Positions 1 to 6,821 of a stretch of 11,580 nucleotides of DNA are shown here, in pieces. The notes beneath the pieces are model-generated. The model made no database searches and was not told the DNA's origin. It was given only the letters and a program-made list of their open reading frames with translations. The first letter of the stretch is position 1. Each line of letters opens with the position of its first letter. Source of the stretch: CALARM01 sp040217695 (GTDB taxonomy: Bacteria > Vulcanimicrobiota > SpSt-956 > JAKJGF01); contig JBEHWO010000212.1 in NCBI GenBank assembly GCA_040217695.1, positions 1 through 11,580 of the forward strand, given 5' to 3'. A program made the position numbers and the translations under genes.

Positions 1-1510
1 TTTTATTATCCAGAATATGGGCAAGATATTTAAAAAAAACATAGAGAAAACATATAATGCCCAGTAATTCAAGAGATTCACCTGCAAGTTTCAAACAGTG
101 TCTGATTAAATCATATGAGAGCAGTCCTGTTTTATACTGCAATATTAAGATACACTGTTCAGAACCGAGAATGTAATCAAGAAAAAGAGCATTTGCAAGA
201 CACAGAAGGGCAATGAATATATATCTTTTTAAAGAAAGACCTTTTAATTCATACCATAAAAAATAAAAGAGATAAAGAAACATTACGGAAAAAAACGGGC
301 CCAGTATGAATTGCCAGTAATAGGACGGATAGATTTCGAACAATGTATTGAAAAAAGGAACTGCGTACTTCTGGCAGACAGGTTTCAGAACGTAGGATAT
401 TTCTTCATGAAATGACACACCGTCATCCAGACCTATATAAATAAAAAATATACCTGTTATAAACCATACCGTAACCCGTCTTTTGCCGGCTTTATCAAAT
501 CTCAACATAAAAAATATAATTATAGCAATAAGTCCTGTCAAAAAACTATAAAAGCTGGAAATAAAATTGGCAAAGCTGCATTCATAGGTCATATAACATA
601 TATACCTTAATGTTCTTACCGGTATATATAAAGCAAAGGTACATATATCCAGTAAAATCAGGAAAATTTCAATTATCAGACATAAATAAATAATTTTTAC
701 AACGAGTTTTTCCGTATAAACTTCAATCATTTTATCAGTTTTTTCTCCGTTATCTATTTTATTTAATCTGAAAATAACTTCCCTGTTATATAAAATGTTA
801 AAAAGATATTTCAAAAAAACATAAAATAAAGATATATTACCGGAGATATATAAAATATACATGATAAAAAAAATATAATAAAGGGATTTAATATTCGTCA
901 GTCCGGTTATATTCTCTATCACTGAAAGAGTTCTTTCTGAAACAAGTAAATCTGTGAGAAGAGAACATGTAAAACATATAAGAGCAATATATATATTTTT
1001 TCTCAGCTTCATAACCTTTAATTCATGGCGAAAAAAATATAATATAAAAAAAGTCATTAATCCTGAAAACAGAGACATATTATTAAAAAGGGGAATATAA
1101 TTAACGTTAAATAAAAATCTTATTGTATCTCCTGCCGGTTTATAAAAGTTTGTACCGTCGTTTATCCCCATGTAAATAAAAAATAAACCTGTTACTAGCC
1201 AGCATTTATGTTTATTACCCGTTATAAAGAAAATAATAATTGCAGTAATACCGGAGAAAATAGTTTGAAGAGCAGAAGCAAAATTAGCAAGAGAATGATA
1301 TCTGGCAACAGACAGTATATTATCAATCCCCTGCTGATATCGCAGCACGTCATGCCATATTACCGGGTTATTTTCAGAAATAATATTAATACGTGACGGA
1401 ATATACCCGGTCTGTACCAGGGATATGTCTGCCAGAATCATTACAAAAAATACTATTGAAATAAATAAAATAAATTTCTCCGGCACATGTGAAGAAATAG
1501 GGACAGGCAT
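1..1510 (-). CDS. Polytopic membrane protein with internal duplication, 3' end beyond window
   Basis: The frame is open from an ATG at 1510 to the left edge (503 codons visible, no stop), so the C-terminus is missing. I do not recognise a characterised function. Hydrophobicity suggests about 12 spans, six per half. The two halves are clearly homologous: residues 73-95 match 312-334 (SLANF/SFANF, both ending GITAIIIFF or GLIAIIIFF), 104-119 match 349-364 (WLVTGLFFIYMGINDG against WFITGIFFIYIGLDDG), 158-192 match 416-451, and 230-240 match 490-500 (YVFLKYLFNIL against YVFFKYLAHIL). The second half carries DDGVSFHEE, like the D-x(5)-HE signature of uncharacterised bacterial membrane proteins; the first half reads NDGTNFYKP and has lost HE. 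The start is fixed by an in-frame TAG at 1520-1522 with no start codon between except ATT. The upstream ribosome site is weak (AGG, 8 nt away). It lies 74 bp after the kinase-like gene on the same strand and is probably co-transcribed. Confidence 0.85.
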   Translation of the reverse strand, partial: MPVPISSHVPEKFILFISIVFFVMILADISLVQTGYIPSRINIISENNPVIWHDVLRYQQGIDNILSVARYHSLANFASALQTIFSGITAIIIFFITGNKHKCWLVTGLFFIYMGINDGTNFYKPAGDTIRFLFNVNYIPLFNNMSLFSGLMTFFILYFFRHELKVMKLRKNIYIALICFTCSLLTDLLVSERTLSVIENITGLTNIKSLYYIFFIMYILYISGNISLFYVFLKYLFNILYNREVIFRLNKIDNGEKTDKMIEVYTEKLVVKIIYLCLIIEIFLILLDICTFALYIPVRTLRYICYMTYECSFANFISSFYSFLTGLIAIIIFFMLRFDKAGKRRVTVWFITGIFFIYIGLDDGVSFHEEISYVLKPVCQKYAVPFFNTLFEIYPSYYWQFILGPFFSVMFLYLFYFLWYELKGLSLKRYIFIALLCLANALFLDYILGSEQCILILQYKTGLLSYDLIRHCLKLAGESLELLGIICFLYVFFKYLAHILDNK

Positions 1511-1519
1511 AATGTATAC

Positions 1520-1558
1520 CTATGCCTTCCCGGAAGCATTATGATGATGTATAAACAT
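1520..1558 (-). CDS. Possible 12-codon leader ORF
   Basis: On the minus strand a strong ribosome site (ACAGGAG, 1567-1573) sits 8 nt before an ATG at 1558. The frame encodes MFIHHHNASGKA and stops at TAG (1520-1522), nine bases before the ATG of the long membrane-protein gene and in the same frame as it. This site is much better than the one directly before ATG 1510. The sequence could be a translated leader that feeds ribosomes to the next gene by reinitiation. It could also be the real N-terminus interrupted by a nonsense codon. A small 6-bp hairpin (stem TGC-TTC with GAA-GCA) lies within it near the stop. Too short to be supported by homology. Confidence 0.35.
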   Translation of the reverse strand: MFIHHHNASGKA

Positions 1559-1584
1559 TAATATAGCTCCTGTAATGTGAAATA

Positions 1585-4158
1585 TTAAAATTTTACAAAA
1601 ACCATAAAATTTAAAGGTACATTACCTTTAATAACGTTTAACTCTTCTGTAGAAATATCATAAATACCAATAGAAACATTTTTCACATAAGAACTTTCAC
1701 CAAGAATATAAATCTTCCCGTCATCAGGACAGATGGCTTTACTTGCAATAAAACCTGTATATTTCTGCTGTGTAAGTGGGCTGTAAGTATTTTTATCAAA
1801 AGCCTGTATAGAACCTGTTATTCCTGTTAAAACATATAACATGTCAGGTTCTTTATCATAAAATAGCACATTCACAGGGTCGCCGTTAACAGGAATGGTA
1901 TCTATTGTTCTGCCTGAAGCTATATCTACTACGGCAATTTTACCGGCTCCTGAAAGACATACATAGGCTCTGTCTTTATCTCCAATGGCTCCTTTAGGTT
2001 TATCACCTCTAAAGGTCAGGGTATTGCTTACTACAAAATATTTCGTGTCAAAAACAGTTATATTTTCATCTCTTTCTCCTGTTATGAAAAGCCTGTCTGA
2101 TGACGGTGAAAGAGATGCATAAACAGGGCCTTTTCCTACTTTTGCAGAAGTTCTTGCTTCTTTAAAATCTTCTGTGTTTATAAAATAAATCCTGTCTGTA
2201 ACACTGTTAAGGACAAACAGAATATGTTCATCAGCAGACAGAATAACATAAGATATGCCACGCTTCATTTTTTTCGTTTTCACAATTTCCCCTGTATCTA
2301 TATTAATTTCATAAATCCTTCCTTTATCTGGATTGAAGGTATAGAGACATCGATTTTTCCTGGAATAGCATATGGCTCCTTTAGAAGGTAATTCCACAAA
2401 ATCTCTGAAAGTTTTACTGCGAAGGTTTAATTCTGTAATATTTTGCCCTGTAATTGATGTCATATAAAGAGCAGTTCCGCTTCTGGGGAGGTTAGCAATA
2501 TAACTGGATGTAGCAGAAATGAGCCAGACAATAATTGCAAGAAGAAATATTATTAAAACTATTCCGTACCGGGAAGCAATAAAGGGATTTCTCACCTTGA
2601 AATCTTTTATGATTTCTTCGACTTTTTCCTGAGATATGGCTGCAGGAGCTACAGCCTGTTCTTCTTTTATTTCGTCTTCCTGTTTCTTTATCTCTTCTTC
2701 TTTTTTCTTCAAGACTGAAGAAAGATCCAGTTCATGGAGATCCATTTTTTCCATGAGCTTTTTCACTGCATTTATGTCAGGTCTGTTATCGGGATGTATT
2801 TCAAGACATCTGTCTATAAACCTCTGAACCTTTTCAGAAACAAACCTCTTGTGTTTTCTGAGGGGTGTGAACTCATAGGGGTGCTCCTCTGGATCTACAC
2901 CTGTAAGCATATAATAAACTGTTACACCAAGGGCAAAAATATCTGCTTTCGTATTGGTAAAATCCACCCCTCTCTGTTCGGGAGCCGAGTAACCCAGTGT
3001 GCCCCTGCTTGCCATACTCCCGTCTGTTTCCCTGTCAAAAAAACTTACTATTCCGTAATTTATAAATTTTATGGAACCATCAAGAGCCATCATTACATTT
3101 GAAGGTTTTAAATCGCCGAAACCTACGGGGAAAGGTTTTTTATTGTGAAGATAATAAAGGGCATCACAGAGCTTTTCCATTATGCCGAAGGCAGTCTTCA
3201 TAGGTACAGGTGCTCCCTCTTTTGAATAGACTCTGAGTAATTCCTCAAGAGTATTGCCATCTATATACTCTGTTACTATAAAAAATCTGGCATTTTCTTC
3301 AAAGATAGAGAAATAGTCATATATTTTTGAGAGATTCGGATGTTCCACATCAATAAGGAAGGAAGTCATTTTCTCAAGTCTCTTAAGATTATCACGGATA
3401 ATATCTTCCGAAATACCTTCTCCGGGGATATATTGAATTTCCTTTATGGATTTTATAACATTCTTTTCATGTTTTTCTTTGAGATCCCTGACTTTATAAA
3501 CCACTCCATTTATATCTTCAGAAAGCTTCTCCAAAATCTCATATCTTTCAGATAAAACATGTCCTTCTTCAAAAGGTTTCAGAGCAGGTGGGCCTTCAGG
3601 TTTCTTTATATAAGAAGAAATTTTTTTCTCTTTCCAGTCAGAAGGAACCAGCTCTTCCTGTTTAATACATCCCGCTTCCGAAGAAGGGAGAGAATAATCT
3701 GCCGCAAGATCTATATAGTGTTTTTCCTGTTCCTCTTTAACGTCTGCGTCTGCAGTGTTTATATCTTCCGCCGGTGCAGGATGTCTCTCTTTATCCTTTG
3801 ATTTAGCAGTTTTTTTCTGTGATTTTTTTATTATAATCTTTCTTTTTTTACCTTCAGGCCTTGCCTCTAAATATTCTTCAAGTTTATCTATTGAAAGTTT
3901 TTTGGTAACAACATTTTTAGCAGTATTAGACTGAAGAGAGCTTTCTTCTGTTTTAATATTATTTTCCCCCGGTGAGTCAACTGTCCCTGCAAGTACTTCT
4001 TTATTTTCAATAATTTCAGCAGTTTCCTCTTTATTTTCCATAGCATTACCTGCTGTCTGTTTAACACTTTCTACAGCTTCTCCGCCTTCTGCTGCATCAC
4101 TCTTCTCCATAGCTTTATTATGGTCTTCTGTGTTCCCGTCTTCTCTGTTATCACTCAT
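1585..4158 (-). CDS. Ser/Thr kinase-like (probable pseudokinase) membrane protein with YVTN-type beta-propeller
   Basis: An 857-residue protein. Residues 1-205 are charged, low-complexity and probably disordered. Residues 205-470 have a bacterial Hanks-type kinase fold: Lys236 in VIKSIK, the catalytic loop FGDLKPSN (347-354), GTLGYSAPEQ (386-395), Asp406 in DIFALG and Arg459. Key motifs are altered. The glycine-rich loop (LSEDINGVVY, 212-221) keeps one of three glycines, HRD reads FGD, and the metal-binding DFG reads NYG (367-369). Weak or absent phosphotransfer is therefore likely, and scaffolding or nucleotide sensing possible. A Lys/Glu linker (477-502) leads to one membrane span (531-555). 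An outside domain then has seven repeats spaced 41-46 residues, near 573, 614, 656, 699, 740, 783 and 829, each like GRIYEINIDTGEIV, as expected of a seven-bladed YVTN/NHL-like propeller. ATG at 4158 is chosen over the in-frame TTG at 4182 because AAGGAG lies 6 nt upstream of it. The gene diverges from the peptidase-like gene. Confidence 0.9.
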   Translation of the reverse strand: MSDNREDGNTEDHNKAMEKSDAAEGGEAVESVKQTAGNAMENKEETAEIIENKEVLAGTVDSPGENNIKTEESSLQSNTAKNVVTKKLSIDKLEEYLEARPEGKKRKIIIKKSQKKTAKSKDKERHPAPAEDINTADADVKEEQEKHYIDLAADYSLPSSEAGCIKQEELVPSDWKEKKISSYIKKPEGPPALKPFEEGHVLSERYEILEKLSEDINGVVYKVRDLKEKHEKNVIKSIKEIQYIPGEGISEDIIRDNLKRLEKMTSFLIDVEHPNLSKIYDYFSIFEENARFFIVTEYIDGNTLEELLRVYSKEGAPVPMKTAFGIMEKLCDALYYLHNKKPFPVGFGDLKPSNVMMALDGSIKFINYGIVSFFDRETDGSMASRGTLGYSAPEQRGVDFTNTKADIFALGVTVYYMLTGVDPEEHPYEFTPLRKHKRFVSEKVQRFIDRCLEIHPDNRPDINAVKKLMEKMDLHELDLSSVLKKKEEEIKKQEDEIKEEQAVAPAAISQEKVEEIIKDFKVRNPFIASRYGIVLIIFLLAIIVWLISATSSYIANLPRSGTALYMTSITGQNITELNLRSKTFRDFVELPSKGAICYSRKNRCLYTFNPDKGRIYEINIDTGEIVKTKKMKRGISYVILSADEHILFVLNSVTDRIYFINTEDFKEARTSAKVGKGPVYASLSPSSDRLFITGERDENITVFDTKYFVVSNTLTFRGDKPKGAIGDKDRAYVCLSGAGKIAVVDIASGRTIDTIPVNGDPVNVLFYDKEPDMLYVLTGITGSIQAFDKNTYSPLTQQKYTGFIASKAICPDDGKIYILGESSYVKNVSIGIYDISTEELNVIKGNVPLNFMVFVKF

Positions 4159-4164
4159 AATATT

Positions 4165-4170
4165 CTCCTT
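4165..4170 (-). promoter_or_regulatory. Shine-Dalgarno site deciding the kinase-like gene start
   Basis: AAGGAG on the minus strand, six bases before the ATG at 4158. It lies inside the reading frame if translation began at the TTG at 4182, which has no comparable site, so the shorter protein beginning MSDNRED is preferred. Confidence 0.7.
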
Positions 4171-4433
4171 GTAATTCCTCAAACTTTAACACCGGGATTA
4201 TTTATGAATTGCTATGAATTATATGAATAGCTATAAATAACATAATATATAAAATTATAACAGACCTGTACAGATTATAGAAGTAATTTTAACAAGATTA
4301 TAAAAAAATATTTACTGTTATAATAAAAAATAAATTTTGCAGCGTTTTAAAATTTCATTAAGATTCAACAAAATTTTTATATGTTCCATCTATATTTTAC
4401 TGAGTTGAGCATAAATAATACATAACTGCTATC
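4171..4433. other. AT-rich divergent intergenic region, promoter side of the kinase-like gene
   Basis: No credible ORF. The stretch is very AT-rich, with many TATAAT-like words on both strands. On the minus strand TATAAT at 4254-4259 has only a poor -35 (TTCTAT, 17 bp upstream), so the promoter of the kinase-like gene is probably here but cannot be placed with confidence. No operator or riboswitch was recognised. Confidence 0.4.
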
Positions 4434-4461
4434 GTGACGCGTAACGCGTAACGCGTGACGG
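4434..4461. repeat. GC-rich heptamer tandem repeat, four units
   Basis: Four exact-phase units: GTGACGC, GTAACGC, GTAACGC and GTGACGG. They create three ACGCGT palindromes in a row. The block is sharply more GC-rich than the surrounding DNA. It resembles the short tandemly repeated heptamers described in filamentous cyanobacteria only in layout; no relationship is claimed. It lies 58 bp upstream of the predicted -35 of the peptidase-like gene. Confidence 0.85.
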
Positions 4462-4479
4462 GAGGAAGACCTTTATCAC

Positions 4480-4576
4480 ATGCTTATAGCCGGGTCAATA
4501 GAAACAGGAAATATCCTATTGAATTTGTGTCATTTTCTGTTATAATAATTTTACATGCATCCGGCTATGAAAGCAT
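4480..4576. repeat. Inverted repeat enclosing the peptidase-like gene promoter
   Basis: The left arm ATGCTTATAGCCGG (4480-4493) pairs with the right arm CCGGCTATGAAAGCAT (4561-4576). All 14 bases match, with a 2-nt insertion in the right arm. The 67-bp interior holds a smaller CAATAG/CTATTG inverted repeat (4496-4501 and 4516-4521) and the predicted promoter. The right arm directly abuts the first copy of the 64-bp hairpin repeat. It could be the ends of a small non-autonomous element or a pair of operator half-sites. No target-site duplication was seen. Confidence 0.6.
4519..4546 (+). promoter_or_regulatory. Predicted sigma-70-type promoter of the peptidase-like gene
   Basis: TTGAAT (4519-4524) and TATAAT (4541-4546) are separated by 16 bp on the plus strand, the best promoter-like pair in the divergent region. 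Transcription would begin near 4553. This gives a leader of about 120 nt containing the right arm of the surrounding inverted repeat and the whole first hairpin repeat. Confidence 0.5.
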
Positions 4577-4640
4577 ATAAATTATTTAGATAAATTGCCT
4601 GTACATAATTTTTATCTAAAGTTTTATTTTACGCCATTAA
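4577..4640 (+). repeat. 64-bp hairpin repeat, copy A (upstream)
   Basis: The same 64-bp sequence occurs in the same orientation at 6758-6821, with 57 of 64 positions identical. It contains a perfect 10-bp inverted repeat, TTTAGATAAA (4585-4594) and TTTATCTAAA (4611-4620), with a 16-nt loop. The stem can extend through a bulge to the flanking ATAAA/TTTAT. Five of the seven differences between copies fall in the loop, two lie after the stem and none in it. This copy lies in the predicted 5' leader of the peptidase-like gene. Confidence 0.9.
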
Positions 4641-4673
4641 AAATGAAAATTCCTATACGTTTGAATTACAGGG

Positions 4674-6761
4674 ATGTGGTATTTCATAAAAACAATTCTG
4701 ACTATCATTTTATTCTTCTTTATAGTATTTTTAAGTTTATTATTAAACCATAGAGAATTATTTAATTTCCGCAATTATAAAATACATATTCCTTCTTTCG
4801 CAGATACGAAAACAGAAGACAGAGAAATAGAAATCTACATTGACCTGAGTTATCCTGATACAGGTAAAGCTTTTATCACTATGGCATTCAATCATTTCGG
4901 TAGCATCTATCATTTCAAACAGGCCGGCAATGAAAGGGATTTTCAAGTTGAAAATGTCAATTTTTATGATAAAAAAGGAACTATAATAAATTATAAAAAA
5001 AATGAACAAAATTGTTATTATCCGGAAAGGTCGGATCTTGATAAAATTATAGTCAGTTACAATGTAAAACCGGTTGGTGTACAAAAATACAGTATAAAAA
5101 AACAGGAGAGAGAGGGATATATTTCTAAGGAATTTGCCTGTTTCGACGGAAGAATTTTTATGATGCCAGACAATGCTTTAGAAATAAAAAAAGCAAGACT
5201 TCAATTTATCATTCCACAGGGCTGGCAGATAATAACGCCTCATAGAAAAGAGAAAAACTTCTATTATCCTGAAACTTCAGGGAAAGAATCACTGTTTGAC
5301 TCTCTTTTAAGATCATTTATAGCAACAGGTACCTTCGATAAAACAGAAAAAACCTTCGGCAATACCGATGTGTATGTTTATTCTTATAATAAATGGAGTC
5401 ACGAAGATAAAAAAATAATAAGAGAAAAATTATTTAAATTATATAATTATTTCTTCGAAAATTTCAACTTCGACCCGGGTATAAATTATATAATCTGCCT
5501 GACTCCAGGCGATTCCGATAATAATTATATATCAGGGGGATCATGGAGCAACGGTTTATGTTATTCAATATGTAGTGATAAATTAAGCAGCTGGGAAAAT
5601 ATTGCTCACAGATTATCTCACAGTATAAATCAATATATCCCGACAGGTATGCTCTTCAGAGATAAAGAAGATAAGTGGTTTGAAGAAGGATGGGCGGCCT
5701 ATACCGGGATTACAGCCACATACGATACAGGTATAACAGATAATAAATACAGATTGAACATGCTTTATGATATATATTTAAGCACCTTAACGGATCATCC
5801 TGAATATGATTTTCCCCTCATGAATGCCTGTTATATAAATGAAGAGGACTCCCTTCTGCAATACAAAGCACCTCTTGTGGTAAAAATGCTGGATTTTGAA
5901 ATGAGAAAGAAGACAGGTAAAAACATTCAGCAATTTATGCAATATGCCTGCAATGGAAGATTAAAAAAACCATTTCCTTTTAAAGAAGAACTTGAAGGTT
6001 TTACCGGCACTTCTTTCGAAGAATTCTGGGATATTATGATAAGACAAAAAGGTTATGTCATACCGGTATGGGAAGAATACATAACTTCAGAAATAAAATC
6101 CAATGCAAATAAACCCTGCGGGTTTATTATTTCAGGTGAAAAATTTACAGATGATTATCTATTTTATATTGCCCGTAACGGCTCTATAGAAAAATATTCT
6201 GATTTAATTAAATATGCGGGAAAAGAAACAGAATGCAGAAAAAAATTGAAATCAGAAGGTATCAGGCTTTATCCTGACATAACAGGTCAGTATATATATG
6301 GTTTTCCTCCGCAGGTAAGAATGCTCTTAACCGGTTATGAAAGGGAACATGTAAAATTCACCCATGTGAAAAATGTAACGTTTAAAGCGAATGATAAATC
6401 CAGTAAAATTTTATGTAAACTGATTGAAATGGAAAAAAGTTATGAAAATGATATAGGAAAAAACGGAATAACTTCAATATCAACCACAATAGAAGGTAAA
6501 AACGCTACTGCACTCGGGTTTCATTATTCCGATAAATTGATAATCCATACGACCATGATGATATCCGGATTTAATGCCACATATGAACTTTTATCGCCGG
6601 ATGGAAAGGTATATGAAGAAAAAACCGCCAATGTAGAACCGGGTTGTACCCGGACAACTGTAGTCTTTGAGAAAAAAAGACCGGTAAAGGAAGGTATATG
6701 GATAGTCAGAATAAAAAATAAAGATAAGATTTTATTGCAAAGAGCCTTCTGGCAAAAATAA
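4674..6761 (+). CDS. Membrane-anchored M1/M61-type peptidase-like protein lacking the catalytic Glu
   Basis: A 695-residue protein with an N-terminal hydrophobic anchor (residues 5-25) that probably places the rest outside the cytoplasmic membrane. The order resembles gluzincin aminopeptidases: a beta-rich N-terminal domain (about 50-225), a helical catalytic-type domain (about 240-460) and a C-terminal beta domain (about 600-690). The zinc motif HEXXH reads HRLSH (312-316, in IAHRLSH), so both His ligands remain but the catalytic Glu is Arg. The downstream WFEEGWAAY (335-343) keeps the likely third ligand, Glu338. GTSFEEFWDIMIRQKG (445-460) resembles the end of the M61 catalytic domain. Proteolysis is therefore doubtful; zinc-dependent binding or a structural role is possible. 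ATG 4674 is the first start after an in-frame TGA at 4662. The only ribosome-site-like bases (AGGG) directly touch the ATG, so initiation looks weak or unusual. The gene sits alone, diverging from the kinase-like gene and converging on the prenyltransferase operon. Confidence 0.88.
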   Translation: MWYFIKTILTIILFFFIVFLSLLLNHRELFNFRNYKIHIPSFADTKTEDREIEIYIDLSYPDTGKAFITMAFNHFGSIYHFKQAGNERDFQVENVNFYDKKGTIINYKKNEQNCYYPERSDLDKIIVSYNVKPVGVQKYSIKKQEREGYISKEFACFDGRIFMMPDNALEIKKARLQFIIPQGWQIITPHRKEKNFYYPETSGKESLFDSLLRSFIATGTFDKTEKTFGNTDVYVYSYNKWSHEDKKIIREKLFKLYNYFFENFNFDPGINYIICLTPGDSDNNYISGGSWSNGLCYSICSDKLSSWENIAHRLSHSINQYIPTGMLFRDKEDKWFEEGWAAYTGITATYDTGITDNKYRLNMLYDIYLSTLTDHPEYDFPLMNACYINEEDSLLQYKAPLVVKMLDFEMRKKTGKNIQQFMQYACNGRLKKPFPFKEELEGFTGTSFEEFWDIMIRQKGYVIPVWEEYITSEIKSNANKPCGFIISGEKFTDDYLFYIARNGSIEKYSDLIKYAGKETECRKKLKSEGIRLYPDITGQYIYGFPPQVRMLLTGYEREHVKFTHVKNVTFKANDKSSKILCKLIEMEKSYENDIGKNGITSISTTIEGKNATALGFHYSDKLIIHTTMMISGFNATYELLSPDGKVYEEKTANVEPGCTRTTVVFEKKRPVKEGIWIVRIKNKDKILLQRAFWQK

Positions 6762-6821
6762 ATTATTTAGATAAACTGCCTCTGAAAAATTTTTATCTAA
6801 AGCTTTATTTTAAGCCATTAA
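6758..6821 (+). repeat. 64-bp hairpin repeat, copy B; possible terminator
   Basis: Second copy of the repeat at 4577-4640. It begins at the stop codon of the peptidase-like gene, so the TAA lies within the repeat. The stem arms are at 6766-6775 and 6792-6801 with a 16-nt loop, and T-rich sequence (CTTTATTTT) follows. It could end transcription of this gene, although the stem is AT-rich and weak for a classic intrinsic terminator and the same sequence also sits in the gene's 5' leader. Confidence 0.85.

Noticed and set aside
1208..1396. A 62-codon plus-strand ORF
   Set aside because: It lies wholly inside the open minus-strand membrane-protein frame, shows no membrane or domain pattern and has no ribosome site; it is a shadow.
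1535..1543. Three consecutive His codons in the short leader ORF, as in a histidine attenuator
   Set aside because: The following gene is a membrane protein with no link to histidine synthesis, only three His codons are present, and no terminator/antiterminator pair was seen.
2636..3801. Several plus-strand ORFs of 63-122 codons across the kinase-like gene
   Set aside because: They are antisense to a well-supported protein with clear kinase and propeller motifs and have low-complexity Ser/Phe-rich translations.
4182..4182. TTG at 4182 as start of the kinase-like gene
   Set aside because: It has no ribosome site, while the ATG at 4158 has AAGGAG six bases upstream.
4434..4461. CRISPR-like array
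   Set aside because: The units are 7 bp and directly joined with no spacers, so it is a simple tandem repeat.
4758..5084. A 108-codon minus-strand ORF
   Set aside because: It is antisense to the N-terminal domain of the peptidase-like protein, and its Ile/Phe-rich sequence follows from reading AT-rich codons backwards.
4577..6821. Complete insertion sequence between the two direct repeats
   Set aside because: The enclosed gene is peptidase-like with no transposase or recombinase motifs, so the repeats do not mark a known IS.
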